A stretch of 64,000 nt of DNA from Archangiaceae bacterium (GCA_016714225.1 JADJNS010000003.1:310001-374000); one strand, 5' to 3'; shown: positions 26,801 through 34,840, counted from the first letter of the stretch. The notes: generated from the sequence alone by a model not told the origin. Numbers and translations: made by a program.

Positions 26801-27746
26801 GCGCTCGAACGGGGTGATGTGCACCACCAACGGCCAGTGCGCGTCGGGCAACTGCTCGAACGGCGTGTGTGAGGCGCCGCGCGCGAACGGCAGCCCCTGC
26901 ACGGTGAGCACCCAGTGCGCCTCGCGCTCGTGCCTCGCCGGGGTCTGCGAGGGCCCGCGGGCGAACGGGGTGCCCTGCACCGCGAACAACCAGTGCAGCT
27001 CGAGCCTGTGCCTCAACGGCCTGTGCGAGTCGCCGCAGCCGAACGGCCGCCCCTGCAGCGCGGCGAGCCAGTGCGCCAGCCGCCTCTGCGTGGCCAACGT
27101 GTGCGAGTCGCCGCGCCCCAACGGCACCGCGTGCACGCTCGACGCGCAGTGCAGCTCGAACGTCTGCGTGAACAGCCGGTGCGAGGCGCCGCGCAGCTCG
27201 GGCCAGACCTGCAACGTCGACGCCCACTGCACCACCCAGCTGTGCCTGGCCGGGGTGTGCCGGTCGCCGCAGCCGCCGGGAGCGGGCTGCGTCACCGCCA
27301 ACCAGTGCGCCTCGGGCCTGTGCACCGGTGGCACGTGCGAAGCGCCGCGCGGCCCGGGCGGGGTGTGCTCGACCAACGCGAACTGCGCCAACAACCGCTG
27401 CACCAACGGGTTCTGCGAGGGGCCCCGGCCGGTGGGCAGCACCTGCATGCGCAGCTCCGACTGCGCGTCGGGCAACTGCTTCAACTCGCTGTGCGAGGCG
27501 ACGCGGCCGAACGGGTCGGCGTGCACCTCGTCTGCGCAGTGCGCCTCTCAGCAGTGCACCCAGGGGCTGTGCGAGAGCACCCTGCCGAACGGCGCCGCGT
27601 GCACCACCGGCGGCCAGTGCAGCTCGGGCACCTGCACCAGCGGCGTGTGCGAGGGCTCGCGGCCCGATGGAGCGCCGTGCACGGTCGACGCCCAGTGCAA
27701 CTCGCGCCTCTGTCTGAACGGGGTCTGCAGCCCGGCGATCAACTGA
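23835..27746 (+). CDS. Cys-rich repeat lipoprotein, about 1300 residues
   Basis: The ATG at 23835 opens a clean lipoprotein signal (VALTLALSGC). An irregular Cys-rich region with Ser/Gly linkers (to about residue 350) is followed by a long array of 26-residue units of the type PRPNGQPCxxNGQCSSxLCINGTCE, each with four Cys. Roughly 35-40 units run to the stop codon. The repeats resemble Dickkopf-N-like or EGF-like Cys-rich modules found in many Myxococcota surface proteins. Role is probably adhesion or extracellular display; binding partner unknown. An upstream in-frame GTG at 23817 is less likely because it weakens the signal peptide. Confidence 0.85.
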   Translation: MRANLVVTPCIVALTLALSGCSGIVSGTGAAGGGSGRGAAPVGTACTTDAACASGTCEQGVCTLPAFCAEPMSAGQDGGALLPNGSTCTSGDQCDSRRCLNSVCTRALPNDAPCTQDLQCASSVCSGGKCVPGLPDNSPCCTGANCNSGHCSAGLCVTVVANGAGCTGAAQCASGNCAAGLCAPVQSACTACTTGSQCASGTCVRGQCDLPQPLGDRCCGNAQCASGTCVNGLCERPGVSTNGCGAGSGSGSGGSSTGGSGSTTGGVDPRLCSLPTTGAPDGSFCVRPSACNSGSCVDGRCEARRPDGTPCANDSQCRSLLCAQGSCAPSSASTGGSGSSGGGSVNGCSVVPSQSTPSGCEVPRPPGTVCTTSSQCVSGSRCTTSGLCEGPRPPGSSCNTPGECASGLCVTGFCENPRPNGAPCDTPSVCTSKLCISGRCEVPRPNGQPCAANGECSSKLCINGICETPRPNGQPCASNGQCSSKLCINGTCETPRPNGQPCASNGQCSSELCINGTCESPRPNGQPCANAGQCSSNLCIMGTCESPRPNGQPCAQNNECSSRLCILGTCEVPRPNGQPCAINGHCSSNLCINGTCEAPRPNGQPCTANGQCSSMMCIVGSCEVPKGPGGTCSSPSHCTSGLCTNGTCEAPRPGGSPCNNDSQCASMRCHSNTCEGPRPDGAPCNSPSSCLGNACVNGLCETARPNGAMCTTGAQCINRVCTVNVCESPRPNGSPCTAAAQCVANSCLLGVCEPPRAPGAMCTDPAQCGSGLCTNGTCEAPRPPGATCPSPAYCASGLCTNGTCEAPRPGGSPCTTNPNCSSRVCTSGVCEGPRPVGTACTTNGQCASQLCINGLCELPRPNGQPCAANNQCSSNLCIAGTCESPRPNGGACTANGQCSSNLCINGLCESPRPDGQPCTANSQCSSRLCFNGTCETPRPNGGGCVANGQCTSNNCVNGTCEAPRANGSPCTASSQCSSGSCLAGACEGPRSNGVMCTTNGQCASGNCSNGVCEAPRANGSPCTVSTQCASRSCLAGVCEGPRANGVPCTANNQCSSSLCLNGLCESPQPNGRPCSAASQCASRLCVANVCESPRPNGTACTLDAQCSSNVCVNSRCEAPRSSGQTCNVDAHCTTQLCLAGVCRSPQPPGAGCVTANQCASGLCTGGTCEAPRGPGGVCSTNANCANNRCTNGFCEGPRPVGSTCMRSSDCASGNCFNSLCEATRPNGSACTSSAQCASQQCTQGLCESTLPNGAACTTGGQCSSGTCTSGVCEGSRPDGAPCTVDAQCNSRLCLNGVCSPAIN
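24900..27740 (+). repeat. 78-bp coding tandem repeat array
   Basis: The repeat region encodes the 26-residue Cys-rich units of the preceding lipoprotein. Neighbouring units are very similar at the DNA level around 25233-25388, where two successive 78-bp copies (starting at 25233 and 25311) are almost identical. Elsewhere the copies share the Cys pattern but have drifted. That is the pattern expected if units are added and lost by recombination. Long open frames on the opposite strand through this region are products of the repeat, not genes. Confidence 0.9.
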
Positions 27747-27979
27747 AAACGCCCGTGGGAAGAAGGCCCACCCCAAGCGGAGCAGCACATCGACAGCCGG
27801 GCACGGGCACAGGCAGGCACGCCTCACCTTCTGACGACCACGTCCGTCGTCGGACGTACACGAGCTCAAGTGCCCGTGCCGGTGCCCGAAGCGCTGTCAG
27901 CCCCTGAATCTGATGTCAGTCACCCGGCCTTTGATTTGTTTGAGAAGCCAGCGGTGCCCGGGTTAAGCGCCCTCGCACC

Positions 27980-29389
27980 GTGTCTTCGACGAACCTGCTG
28001 CTGCGCTCCTGCTCCGCTCTCGCTCTCCTCGTCACCGCTTGTGGCGACTCCACGGTTGCCCCCGGCGACGACGGCGTCAGCCTGGCCGCGGGGCGGGCGC
28101 TGGCTCCGGGCCAGGCGAGCACGGCCGGCACCGACCGCGCCGACCGCGCCTGCGCGGTGGTGCTGCGCGAGGCCCATCAGGCGATCGTGCCCAGCACCGG
28201 GGTGAAGGTCACCGAGTGCGTGCAGGGCACCTGCTGGTACGCGTGGGACGGCATCGTCGACGCGACCGGGCTCTCACCCGGCGACGCGGTGGGCGTGCTG
28301 GTTCAGGGGGCGGTCGACGGCACCTGGTGGCAGGCGCCCGCGCAGCCGGGTCGCGCCGGCCCGAACGGCAGCCTCCACTACTACTTTCACCTCGGCGAGC
28401 ACACGCTGCGGGCGGCGCAGCCGCAGGCCGGCACGCTGCGCCTCATTCCGTTCATTCAGCGCGCGTCGGGCGACCGCGTCTTCGACCACAACCGGGTGGT
28501 GAGCGACGTCGACGCGTACACGCTGGTCTCGGGCAACGACTGGTCGGTGGGTGACGACCAGGCGGTCTGCTACGCGAGCGGCGCGCCGCGCAGCACCCTG
28601 CGCTTCGAGGCGGGGTGGACCCAGCGCCAGGTCGGCGCGCTGGTGCAGAACGGCCAGGTGGCCATCGACTACAACCTGTACCGGCTGCCGCAGTGCATGA
28701 GCGCGTGGACCCACGGCTTCCCCGCCTGGGACACCCTGGTGAACGTGCGCTACCTGCCGGGCGGCCAGCTGCAGACCTTCGCGGTACGCGATGACGTCGC
28801 CGACACGGCGGGCGTCTGGCACTCGAAGCTGGCGCTCAGCACGATTCCCGCCGACGCCACGAAGGCCGAGCTGTGGTTCTCGACCTCGGGCGAAGGCTGC
28901 GGCGCCGTGTGGGACTCGGCCTTCGGCCAGAATTACACCTTCCCGGTGCAGGCCGCGCCCACGCCCGCAGTGGGCTGGGCAGGTTCTCTGGGCGGCTCGT
29001 TCAGCCGCGACTGCGAGCACCGCGACGGCCTCACCGAGCCGAGAGCCATCGACAGCTACGTGCTCGAGCGGGCGTGCCTCTTCATCGACGCCGAGGTGTG
29101 GGTGCCAGGGCTCACCGACGCTGCCACGCAGCACCCCGAGCTCGTCATCGCCCAGGTCGAGCTGCTTCGAGACGGCGCGCCCAGCCACGAGGCGCTGAGC
29201 TTCGTGGGCCGGGTGGGCAACAACTACCGCTTCAAGTGGGCTCCGCAGCGCGACTTGATGACCCGCTACGACTTCTCGACCTGGAGCTATCGCCTGCGCT
29301 TCTCGACCGACGGCGTGAGCTGGTGGTGGGTCGGGCAGGGCGAAGGCGGCGACGGCGGAGCGCCGCGCACGCTGGTGCACGTGCGCTGA
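27980..29389 (+). CDS. Lipoprotein of unknown function (possible DUF6209 type)
   Basis: The GTG at 27980 opens a signal peptide with a lipobox-like end (LLVTACGDS), giving a 469-residue lipoprotein. The mature protein has two beta-rich halves: an N-terminal part (CVVLREAH-like strands, CWYAWDGIVDATGL) and a C-terminal part with VGNNYRFKWAPQRD. It contains Cys pairs likely to form disulfides (CYASGAPRS, CEHRDGL). It resembles myxobacterial lipoproteins that carry a DUF6209-like domain, an assignment from memory and weak. No catalytic motif seen. The 233 bp upstream show no other gene. Confidence 0.65.
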   Translation: MSSTNLLLRSCSALALLVTACGDSTVAPGDDGVSLAAGRALAPGQASTAGTDRADRACAVVLREAHQAIVPSTGVKVTECVQGTCWYAWDGIVDATGLSPGDAVGVLVQGAVDGTWWQAPAQPGRAGPNGSLHYYFHLGEHTLRAAQPQAGTLRLIPFIQRASGDRVFDHNRVVSDVDAYTLVSGNDWSVGDDQAVCYASGAPRSTLRFEAGWTQRQVGALVQNGQVAIDYNLYRLPQCMSAWTHGFPAWDTLVNVRYLPGGQLQTFAVRDDVADTAGVWHSKLALSTIPADATKAELWFSTSGEGCGAVWDSAFGQNYTFPVQAAPTPAVGWAGSLGGSFSRDCEHRDGLTEPRAIDSYVLERACLFIDAEVWVPGLTDAATQHPELVIAQVELLRDGAPSHEALSFVGRVGNNYRFKWAPQRDLMTRYDFSTWSYRLRFSTDGVSWWWVGQGEGGDGGAPRTLVHVR

Positions 29390-29440
29390 GGTCTGGCGGC
29401 CCGCTCAGCCGGGCCCGACTGCTCAGCCCCCCGAAGTGAC
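29371..29440. repeat. Direct repeat, left copy flanking the APH-like gene
   Basis: This segment at the 3' end of the lipoprotein gene shares GTGCGCTGAG, then CTCAGCCGGGCC and CAGCCCC-type blocks, in the same order and spacing, with 30291-30358. The right copy lies at the 3' end of tadA. The two copies bracket exactly one gene. Confidence 0.6.
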
Positions 29441-29525
29441 GCGCGCCCGCCCGTCACCAAGCGGCGCGGGACTCGAGAGAGAGAGCCCGTGGTGCGCCGC
29501 GGGCGACTCCGCGAAGATGTCTCGC

Positions 29526-30269
29526 ATGGGCTGGGACGCTCTCGAACACTGGGGCGACGACGCCGTGCGCGTCGAACGCCTCAGCGGTGGCGTCGCCAAC
29601 GACGTCTGGAGCGTGCGCATCGACGGTCGCCTCGCGGTCGGTCGTCTCGGTAACCGAAGCGACGCCGACCTTGCGTGGGAGACCGACCTGCTCGGGTTTC
29701 TCGACCGCAGCGGCCTGACCGTGCCGGTGCCGATTCCGACCGCCGACGGTCGGCTGTTCTCTCACGGCCTGACGGTGATGACGTTCGTCGAGGGGGGGCC
29801 GCCGGAGTGCAAGGCCGACTGGGCGCGCGTCGCCGATGCGTTGCGGCAGCTCCATCGGTTGACCGTGGGTTGGCCGCAGCGCCCAGGCTGGCGATCGTCG
29901 ACCGACCTGTTGCACGCCGAGACCGGCACGAGAGTCGACCTTCGCGCGATGCCCTCGGAGGGGGTCGCGCGCTGTCGCGCCGCCTGGGCGCAGCTGGTCG
30001 GTCGCCCGACCTGCATCGTGCACGGCAACCCCTCCAACCCGACCAACGTGCGTCTGACGGCCGACCGCGTCGCCCTGATCGATTGGGACGAGTCGCACCT
30101 CGACGTCGCCGACCTCGACCTGGTGCTGCCCCACAACGCCGCGGAGCTCGACGCCGCGGCCTTCGACCTCGCCGCGCAGGCCTCGGCCGCATGGGAAGCC
30201 GCCGTCTGTTGGGACGATGCCCACGCCACCAGACGCCTCGCCGAGGTCCGGTCGATTCCCGACCGGTGA
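29526..30269 (+). CDS. Aminoglycoside phosphotransferase/choline kinase-like protein
   Basis: The 247-residue protein has the APH fold outline: LSGGVANDVWSV (nucleotide-binding loop), VMTFVEGGPPEC, the catalytic loop IVHGNPSNPTNVRL and the metal motif LIDWDES. In APH enzymes the catalytic loop reads HGDxxxxN; here Asp is replaced by Asn, so phosphotransfer activity is doubtful or altered. Start at 29526 is the second of two close ATGs (29517 also possible); neither has a strong ribosome-binding site. Base composition is visibly less GC-biased than its neighbours, and direct repeats flank it, suggesting it was acquired. Confidence 0.7.
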   Translation: MGWDALEHWGDDAVRVERLSGGVANDVWSVRIDGRLAVGRLGNRSDADLAWETDLLGFLDRSGLTVPVPIPTADGRLFSHGLTVMTFVEGGPPECKADWARVADALRQLHRLTVGWPQRPGWRSSTDLLHAETGTRVDLRAMPSEGVARCRAAWAQLVGRPTCIVHGNPSNPTNVRLTADRVALIDWDESHLDVADLDLVLPHNAAELDAAAFDLAAQASAAWEAAVCWDDAHATRRLAEVRSIPDR

Positions 30270-30290
30270 GCGACGGCCGAGCGGCGCGTC

Positions 30291-30358
30291 CCTCGTGCTC
30301 GTGCGCTGAGGCTGCGACCCTCTCAGCCGGGCCGGCTGCGCAGCCCCGCGAAGAACGA
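30291..30358. repeat. Direct repeat, right copy flanking the APH-like gene
   Basis: This copy covers the end of tadA and the gap after the APH-like gene. It matches 29371-29440 in the blocks GTGCGCTGAG and CTCAGCCGGGCC with a 2-bp difference in spacing. Such duplications are expected when a segment is inserted by recombination or a mobile event. Confidence 0.6.
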
Positions 30359-30754
30359 CTTCAGCAGGGCGCTGCTCTCTTGCTCGCGCACGCCGCGCTC
30401 GACTTCGACGGTGTGGTTGTGGCCGACCAGCAGGTCGGCCCGCCCCTGCTTGGGGTCGGCCGCGCCGTAGACCACCCGGGTGAGCCGGGCCTGCACCATC
30501 GCGCCCGCGCACATCGCGCAGGGCTCGAGGGTCACGTAGACGGTGACGCCGGTGAGGCGCCAGGCCTTCAGCGCCTGCGACGCCTCGCGCATGGCGAGCA
30601 GCTCGGCGTGCGCCAGCGGGTCGTGGTCGATCTCCCGCCGGTTGTATCCACGGCCGATGATCTGCCCGTCTTTGACCGCCACCGCGCCGACCGGCACCTC
30701 ACCGATGGCAGCGGCCGCCTGCGCGAGCTCCAGCGCGGCAGCCATGAAGTCCAA
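30323..30754 (-). CDS. tadA: tRNA-specific adenosine deaminase
   Basis: A 143-residue zinc deaminase with the complete TadA signature: HAELLAMREA (zinc His and proton-shuttle Glu), LEPCAMCAGAMVQARL (two zinc Cys) and YGAADPKQG. It converts A34 to inosine in tRNA-Arg(ACG), and a tRNA-Arg with that anticodon is encoded in this window at 39121. Its stop is convergent with the APH-like gene; it lies 8 bp downstream of the membrane-segment protein gene on the same strand. Confidence 0.95.
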   Translation of the reverse strand: MDFMAAALELAQAAAAIGEVPVGAVAVKDGQIIGRGYNRREIDHDPLAHAELLAMREASQALKAWRLTGVTVYVTLEPCAMCAGAMVQARLTRVVYGAADPKQGRADLLVGHNHTVEVERGVREQESSALLKSFFAGLRSRPG

Positions 30755-30762
30755 CCGAAGGC

Positions 30763-32121
30763 TCAGTTCCAGTTTTCGACGGTGGTGTTACCGCCGGCCG
30801 CGATCTCGTCGTAGCGCGCGGTGATCTGCGCGTTCACCTGTGCGTCGAGGCTCTTGTACTCGGGCTCCAGGCGGTCGCCGATCGCGTCGGCCGCACCTTC
30901 GAGCTTGTCGACCTTGCTGCCGATGCTGATCGAGTTCGCGAGGTCGAACACCCCACCGTAGCCCGAGCTGAAGAACGAGAACGGGGTGATCAGGTCGCCG
31001 TCGATGTCAGCGCTGTCGCCCAACACGTCTTGGGCCTTGCTCGCAGCCGTCTTGAGATCATCGAGCGAGCCGTCGGCTGAAATCTTCGCAGCCAGCGCCA
31101 CCGCGTCGGCCGAGGTGCGCGCGGGGTTCGTCTCGATGGTCGGCGGGTCTTGCACCGTCGTGGTCTTGCCGTTGGTGGTCACGGTGTGCGAGTGCGGCAC
31201 CAAGATCGTGGGCGGCGTGGCCACCGCGAGCGCCTGCGCGCTGACCGCCCAGTCGATCGCCGAGCTCGCCTTGTGGGCCAGGTCTTGGACGTGCCGAGCG
31301 GTGGTGTACTCGTTCTTCACGGTCACGTACCGCGAGTGCAGGGTGGCGTACGCCGGGCTCTCGTCGCACATGAGCTTGCTGACTTCTTCTCGGGCGCTCG
31401 CCTTGGCCTCGGTCGCCGTCTTCTGCAGGTCGCTGACCTGGTCATCGAGCTTGTCGACGCTGTGTTCGCCGAGGTGCAGCACCTGCCCCTCGGGGGTCAC
31501 TCCGAACCAGTACAGGTCGACCGCCGTGCCGGCCCTGGCGTCCCACGGCGTGTCCAGCGCGTTCACCGTGCGGTGCGCCGAGCCGTCGATCTCGCGGGCC
31601 CTGTCGGTCACCGATTCGGCCTTGTGCTGCACCGTCATCACGTCGCGAATGGTCGCTTCGCGCCCTGCGCCGGTGCCCTGCTGGGGAACCTTCCCGAGCG
31701 CGGCCTTCAGCTCACCGTTCAGGCCGCCGTTCGTGGGCAGCTGGTTCGCCTGCTGCACCTGCGCCGCCACCGGGTTCTGCGCCGAGGGAATGCCCGGGTG
31801 CATCACCTGGCCGGCCACCGGAGGCAGCAGAATCGCGAAGCCGATCGCCGCTGCCGCCGCTGCCTTCTTGTGGCTGGTCGCCCAGTCTTTGGCCGAGGTC
31901 AGCAGGCGAAGACCGGCGCGCGCCGCGTCACCGGCTCGTGCGGTCACGCCCTTGCTGCCGTCGCGACCGTCGTACCCGGTGCGCGCGCCCGCGACCTCGG
32001 GCGTGCCACCGGTCTGTTCGGCGTCGACCTTCTGCAGACTGACCCTGTCGGCTGCGGAGGTGTCGGTGTTGCGCTTCGACTCGATACCGCCGTTCAAACG
32101 ATTCGGAAATCTAACGGTCAT
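30763..32121 (-). CDS. Single-membrane-segment protein, possible cargo of the adjacent chaperone
   Basis: The 452-residue protein is not recognised. It has a charged disordered N-terminus, one hydrophobic segment at about residues 90-110 (AAAAAAIGFAILLPPVAG), a Gln/Asn-rich linker, and a long helical region likely to form coiled coils (SVDKLDDQVSDLQKTATEAK and onward). There is no signal peptide and no enzymatic motif. Its start overlaps the stop of the DcrB/Eag-like gene by 4 bp (ATGA), with a good SD (GGGAGA) before it. That arrangement, a DUF1795-like gene first and a hydrophobic-segment protein next, is typical of type VI secretion chaperone-effector pairs, so it is a candidate effector; this is inference. 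Confidence 0.6.
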   Translation of the reverse strand: MTVRFPNRLNGGIESKRNTDTSAADRVSLQKVDAEQTGGTPEVAGARTGYDGRDGSKGVTARAGDAARAGLRLLTSAKDWATSHKKAAAAAAIGFAILLPPVAGQVMHPGIPSAQNPVAAQVQQANQLPTNGGLNGELKAALGKVPQQGTGAGREATIRDVMTVQHKAESVTDRAREIDGSAHRTVNALDTPWDARAGTAVDLYWFGVTPEGQVLHLGEHSVDKLDDQVSDLQKTATEAKASAREEVSKLMCDESPAYATLHSRYVTVKNEYTTARHVQDLAHKASSAIDWAVSAQALAVATPPTILVPHSHTVTTNGKTTTVQDPPTIETNPARTSADAVALAAKISADGSLDDLKTAASKAQDVLGDSADIDGDLITPFSFFSSGYGGVFDLANSISIGSKVDKLEGAADAIGDRLEPEYKSLDAQVNAQITARYDEIAAGGNTTVENWN

Positions 32122-32525
32122 GGTTTCTCCCAGGTCAGGGTTTCGAGCAGCTTGTCGAGCGCAGCGCGGGCAGCAGCGTCGCCGGCCGCGGTGGCGCTCA
32201 TGGTGAAGATGTGTACCTGCTGGCCCTCGGGGACCAACGCCTGCTGTTGCTTGAGCGAGGTGCCGTCTTGCAGCTTGAGCTCGTACTCGACCACCACCGC
32301 CTCACGACCCGCCACCGCGCGCGAGCTCTTGCGGCTCAAGGAGGCCCCCGACGGAGGGCCGAGCGCCGCCGCGTACGTCGCCAGCGCCCCTGGCCCAGCG
32401 GGCAGCTGGTCGACTCGCACACTCAGGTTCCACTTCGCCGGTACCGCGGAGTCGACGATCAGAATGGTGCTGTCGTCACGCCCTTCCGGGCACTCGAATC
32501 GAAGTCCTCGCCATCGGTAGAGCAC
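32118..32525 (-). CDS. DcrB/DUF1795-like protein, candidate Eag chaperone
   Basis: The 135-residue cytoplasmic protein resembles the DcrB-related/DUF1795 family: an N-terminal FECPEGRDDSTILIV strand, then AVPAKWNLSVRVDQLPAG, a central RAVAGREAVVVEYELKL, and the closing HIFTMSAT strand and helix. Members called Eag bind and load type VI secretion effectors by shielding their hydrophobic segments. It starts at GTG and is translationally coupled to the gene behind it. A GATAAT -10-like box ends about 8 nt upstream of the GTG, which would imply a nearly leaderless transcript; weak evidence. No VgrG or PAAR gene is in the window. Confidence 0.6.
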   Translation of the reverse strand: MLYRWRGLRFECPEGRDDSTILIVDSAVPAKWNLSVRVDQLPAGPGALATYAAALGPPSGASLSRKSSRAVAGREAVVVEYELKLQDGTSLKQQQALVPEGQQVHIFTMSATAAGDAAARAALDKLLETLTWEKP

Positions 32526-32831
32526 GGCGCCGAATTATCACATTCTTGGAAAACCATTTCTCCGCGGCTGGTTCTGTCACAGGCGCAAGACAGCCACCCC
32601 TCCTCCGGTGACGGAGCGCGCGCGGCCAGGCGCTCACGTACGCACGAGGCGAGGCGCCGGCCGACTGCAGCCTGCACGCGGTGCTCGCGGTGGAAGTCAC
32701 CTCGAGCCTTCATCGGGCTTCCCAGGTCGCAGGCGCCGCCGACGAATTTCTGAGCCGCCGTCGACCCGTAACCCTTCTGCCGCAGGCATGCCCGAGCCCG
32801 GTACGCCGCTTGCTCGGGAGCGGCCCCCTCC
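32526..32831. other. Divergent intergenic region without a gene
   Basis: These 306 bp separate the DcrB-like gene (reverse) from a lipoprotein gene (forward). Short open frames exist on both strands but have no RBS, no homology that I recognise and poor codon character. A -10-like ATTATC (reverse GATAAT) lies at 32534-32539. I see nothing else of note. Confidence 0.5.
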
Positions 32832-34238
32832 ATGAACCCCCGCCTGCTCGTCTCGATGCTGCTCTTCGCCGCTGCGTGCCCGCACCCCAGCGAACCCGCC
32901 AGTGACGGGGGCGCTGGAGGCACCGGTGGCGGAGGCGGCTCAGCAGGCTCGGGTGGGGGCGCGGCGGGCGGCGGCGCGCAGGCGTGCGCCGAGCTGGCAG
33001 CGGCGCGCTGTGACCGGCTGGGGGCGTGCTCGGCGACCGCGCTGGCTTCGCGCTATGCGTCGATGGCCGCCTGCATCGCCCAGGTCGACGACGAGTGCCG
33101 CGCCAGAAAAGCCGCCGCCGGCGCGCTGGAAACCGACGCCGACGTGCTCGCCTGCGCTCAGCGTTACCCCGATGCAGGCTGCACCGAGGTGGTGGACCCG
33201 GGCCTGTCGCCGTGCACGGCGGTCAAGGGGCAGCGGGCAGCCGGGGCCGACTGTTTCTTCGACCAACAGTGCGCGAGCGGGCAGTGTGGCAATCACCGGC
33301 AGAGCCGGGAGCTGTGTGGCACCTGCCTCGCCAGCGTCGACGCCGGTGCGGAGTGCAACCCCGACCCCGACCACGGCGCAATCTGCGGCGACGGGCTGAG
33401 CTGCATCGACGGCACCTGCCAGGCCGGAGGCGGAGTCGCGCGGCTGGGCGAGAGCTGCGCCTCCAGCTCGTTCGCGCGCTGTGCCCTCGACACCTGGTGT
33501 GACGGGGCGGTGTGCCGCCCGCCGAAGCACCTGGGCGACGCCTGCAGCGAGCTGGTTGAAGAGTGCTCGATTGTCGACGGGCTGTTCTGTGACCCCGACG
33601 TGCACCGCTGCGTCGCGATTCCGGTTTCGGGCGCGGGCGAGCGCTGCCTGCCCATCGGCAGCCCCGGCGGCGCGCTGTGCGGCGGGGGCCTGGTGTGCAA
33701 GGCGGGCTTCGTGTGCGCGCCCGCCGGCTCGCCCGGAGCGCCGTGCGGCCCCGGGCCAGACGCCGGTACCTGCAACGCGAACGGGTTCTGTCGCGACGGC
33801 ATCTGCCTCAGCGTGGCGCGGTTGAGCTGCGCGGGGGGCGACGTCGACGCGGGCAGCCCTGCACCGCCGACCACGTTCATCTTCGACATTCCCTCTGCCG
33901 GGGTGTCGCTCGACTGTGCCGCAGGTCAGCTCTCGGTCGATGCCCACGCCCGCTACGGCAACCAGCTCACCGTCGCCATCACCGCGACCGTCGACTCGGT
34001 CGAGGTGCGGTTCGACGGCGGGGTCACCCTTCCGGTCTCGGTGCTGCCCACCGTCACCCCCCAGGTTCCGCCGATGACCGGCATCGCGGTCGAGCACACC
34101 GGCGCCATCTCGTTCGCACCGGCGCCTTGCGGGCAGTGTGGCCAGCCGGTCAGCCTCACCATGAGTGTGACCTCGTCGGAGCACGAGCAGCGTGCGTTCA
34201 CCGCCCAGACGTCGCTCAGGTGCGATGGCGGGCAGTGA
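32832..34238 (+). CDS. Cys-rich lipoprotein
   Basis: The ATG at 32832 opens a signal peptide ending in a lipobox (LFAAACPHP). A Gly-rich linker (GGAGGTGGGGGSAGSGGG) follows. Residues about 50-340 are Cys-rich, with modules such as CFFDQQCASGQCGNHRQS and CGDGLSCIDGTCQAGGG that resemble the units of the protein at 23835, but irregular. A final beta-rich domain (about residues 345-468) contains SVTSSEHEQRAF. Many Cys suggest an extracellular disulfide-bonded protein anchored in the outer membrane. Function not recognised. Confidence 0.75.
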   Translation: MNPRLLVSMLLFAAACPHPSEPASDGGAGGTGGGGGSAGSGGGAAGGGAQACAELAAARCDRLGACSATALASRYASMAACIAQVDDECRARKAAAGALETDADVLACAQRYPDAGCTEVVDPGLSPCTAVKGQRAAGADCFFDQQCASGQCGNHRQSRELCGTCLASVDAGAECNPDPDHGAICGDGLSCIDGTCQAGGGVARLGESCASSSFARCALDTWCDGAVCRPPKHLGDACSELVEECSIVDGLFCDPDVHRCVAIPVSGAGERCLPIGSPGGALCGGGLVCKAGFVCAPAGSPGAPCGPGPDAGTCNANGFCRDGICLSVARLSCAGGDVDAGSPAPPTTFIFDIPSAGVSLDCAAGQLSVDAHARYGNQLTVAITATVDSVEVRFDGGVTLPVSVLPTVTPQVPPMTGIAVEHTGAISFAPAPCGQCGQPVSLTMSVTSSEHEQRAFTAQTSLRCDGGQ

Positions 34239-34399
34239 GCAGCGGCGAGCCGACTCGGAGCAGACCGTCGGCAGCGCGACCGCCGACTGCGACGTCTCCA
34301 GTCTCCCGGCGGGCTCCTACCGCGTCGCGGTCGCCAGCACCTTGACGACGCTCACTGTGCCGCTCGCCGCCGCCGCGGGGCTCGCCGACTGCCGGTAGC
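34239..34399 (+). other. Short region, possible 3' gene remnant
   Basis: The interval between two lipoprotein genes is open in one forward frame, ending with a Cys-containing tail (CDVSSLPAGSYRVAVAS, then GLADCR before the stop). This looks like the end of a secreted protein whose beginning is missing. It may be a duplicated fragment of a neighbouring lipoprotein; support is weak. Confidence 0.25.
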
Positions 34400-34618
34400 T
34401 CAGCGTTCGCAGTTGAGCTTCCAGCTCTCGGTGGCGCCGCCGTCGGTGAGCTCAGCGGTACAGTCGTACCTCGACCCCTGCAGGCAGCTGGCGAACTGGT
34501 TGGTCGAGCCTCCGTCGAGCATCTTGATCTCGAACGGGCACTCCCGGGACTGCGCGGTGCAGCAGCCCAGCGTCAGCCCGCTCATCAGTGCAGCTCCCAG
34601 CAGCAGCTTTCGCGTCAT
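34400..34618 (-). CDS. Small lipoprotein
   Basis: The ATG at 34618 opens a 72-residue protein with a signal peptide and lipobox (LMSGLTLGCCT). The mature peptide of about 53 residues has four further Cys (ECPFEIKML, FASCLQGSRYDC, WKLNC), consistent with disulfide bonds. The frame is open upstream to 34825, but the internal Met has the signal peptide and is the better start. Upstream of it, about 220 bp lead to the tRNA-Arg-like repeat and hold no convincing gene. Function unknown. Confidence 0.65.
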   Translation of the reverse strand: MTRKLLLGAALMSGLTLGCCTAQSRECPFEIKMLDGGSTNQFASCLQGSRYDCTAELTDGGATESWKLNCER

Positions 34619-34840
34619 CGGTGGTGGCTCCCGCCCCGGCGTCAGCAATGCGAGTGCCGGCTCGAAGCACGCGGTCGCACTGCACGTGGAGCCGGCGTGC
34701 TCCACGCCGAGGGCGGAGTGAAGCGACGCAGCTGTCGGGGCCGGGTGGGCGCTACCGCCGTCCTGCGACGCGAGCACTACGGTCAAGGTTCGCCGCTCGG
34801 AGAAGTACCCGTTCGCCACGGGCACGCCGGGGTCAGCAGG

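Noticed and set aside
32459..32923. 154-residue reverse frame upstream of the DcrB-like gene
   Set aside because: It overlaps two better-supported genes and has no RBS or recognisable domain.
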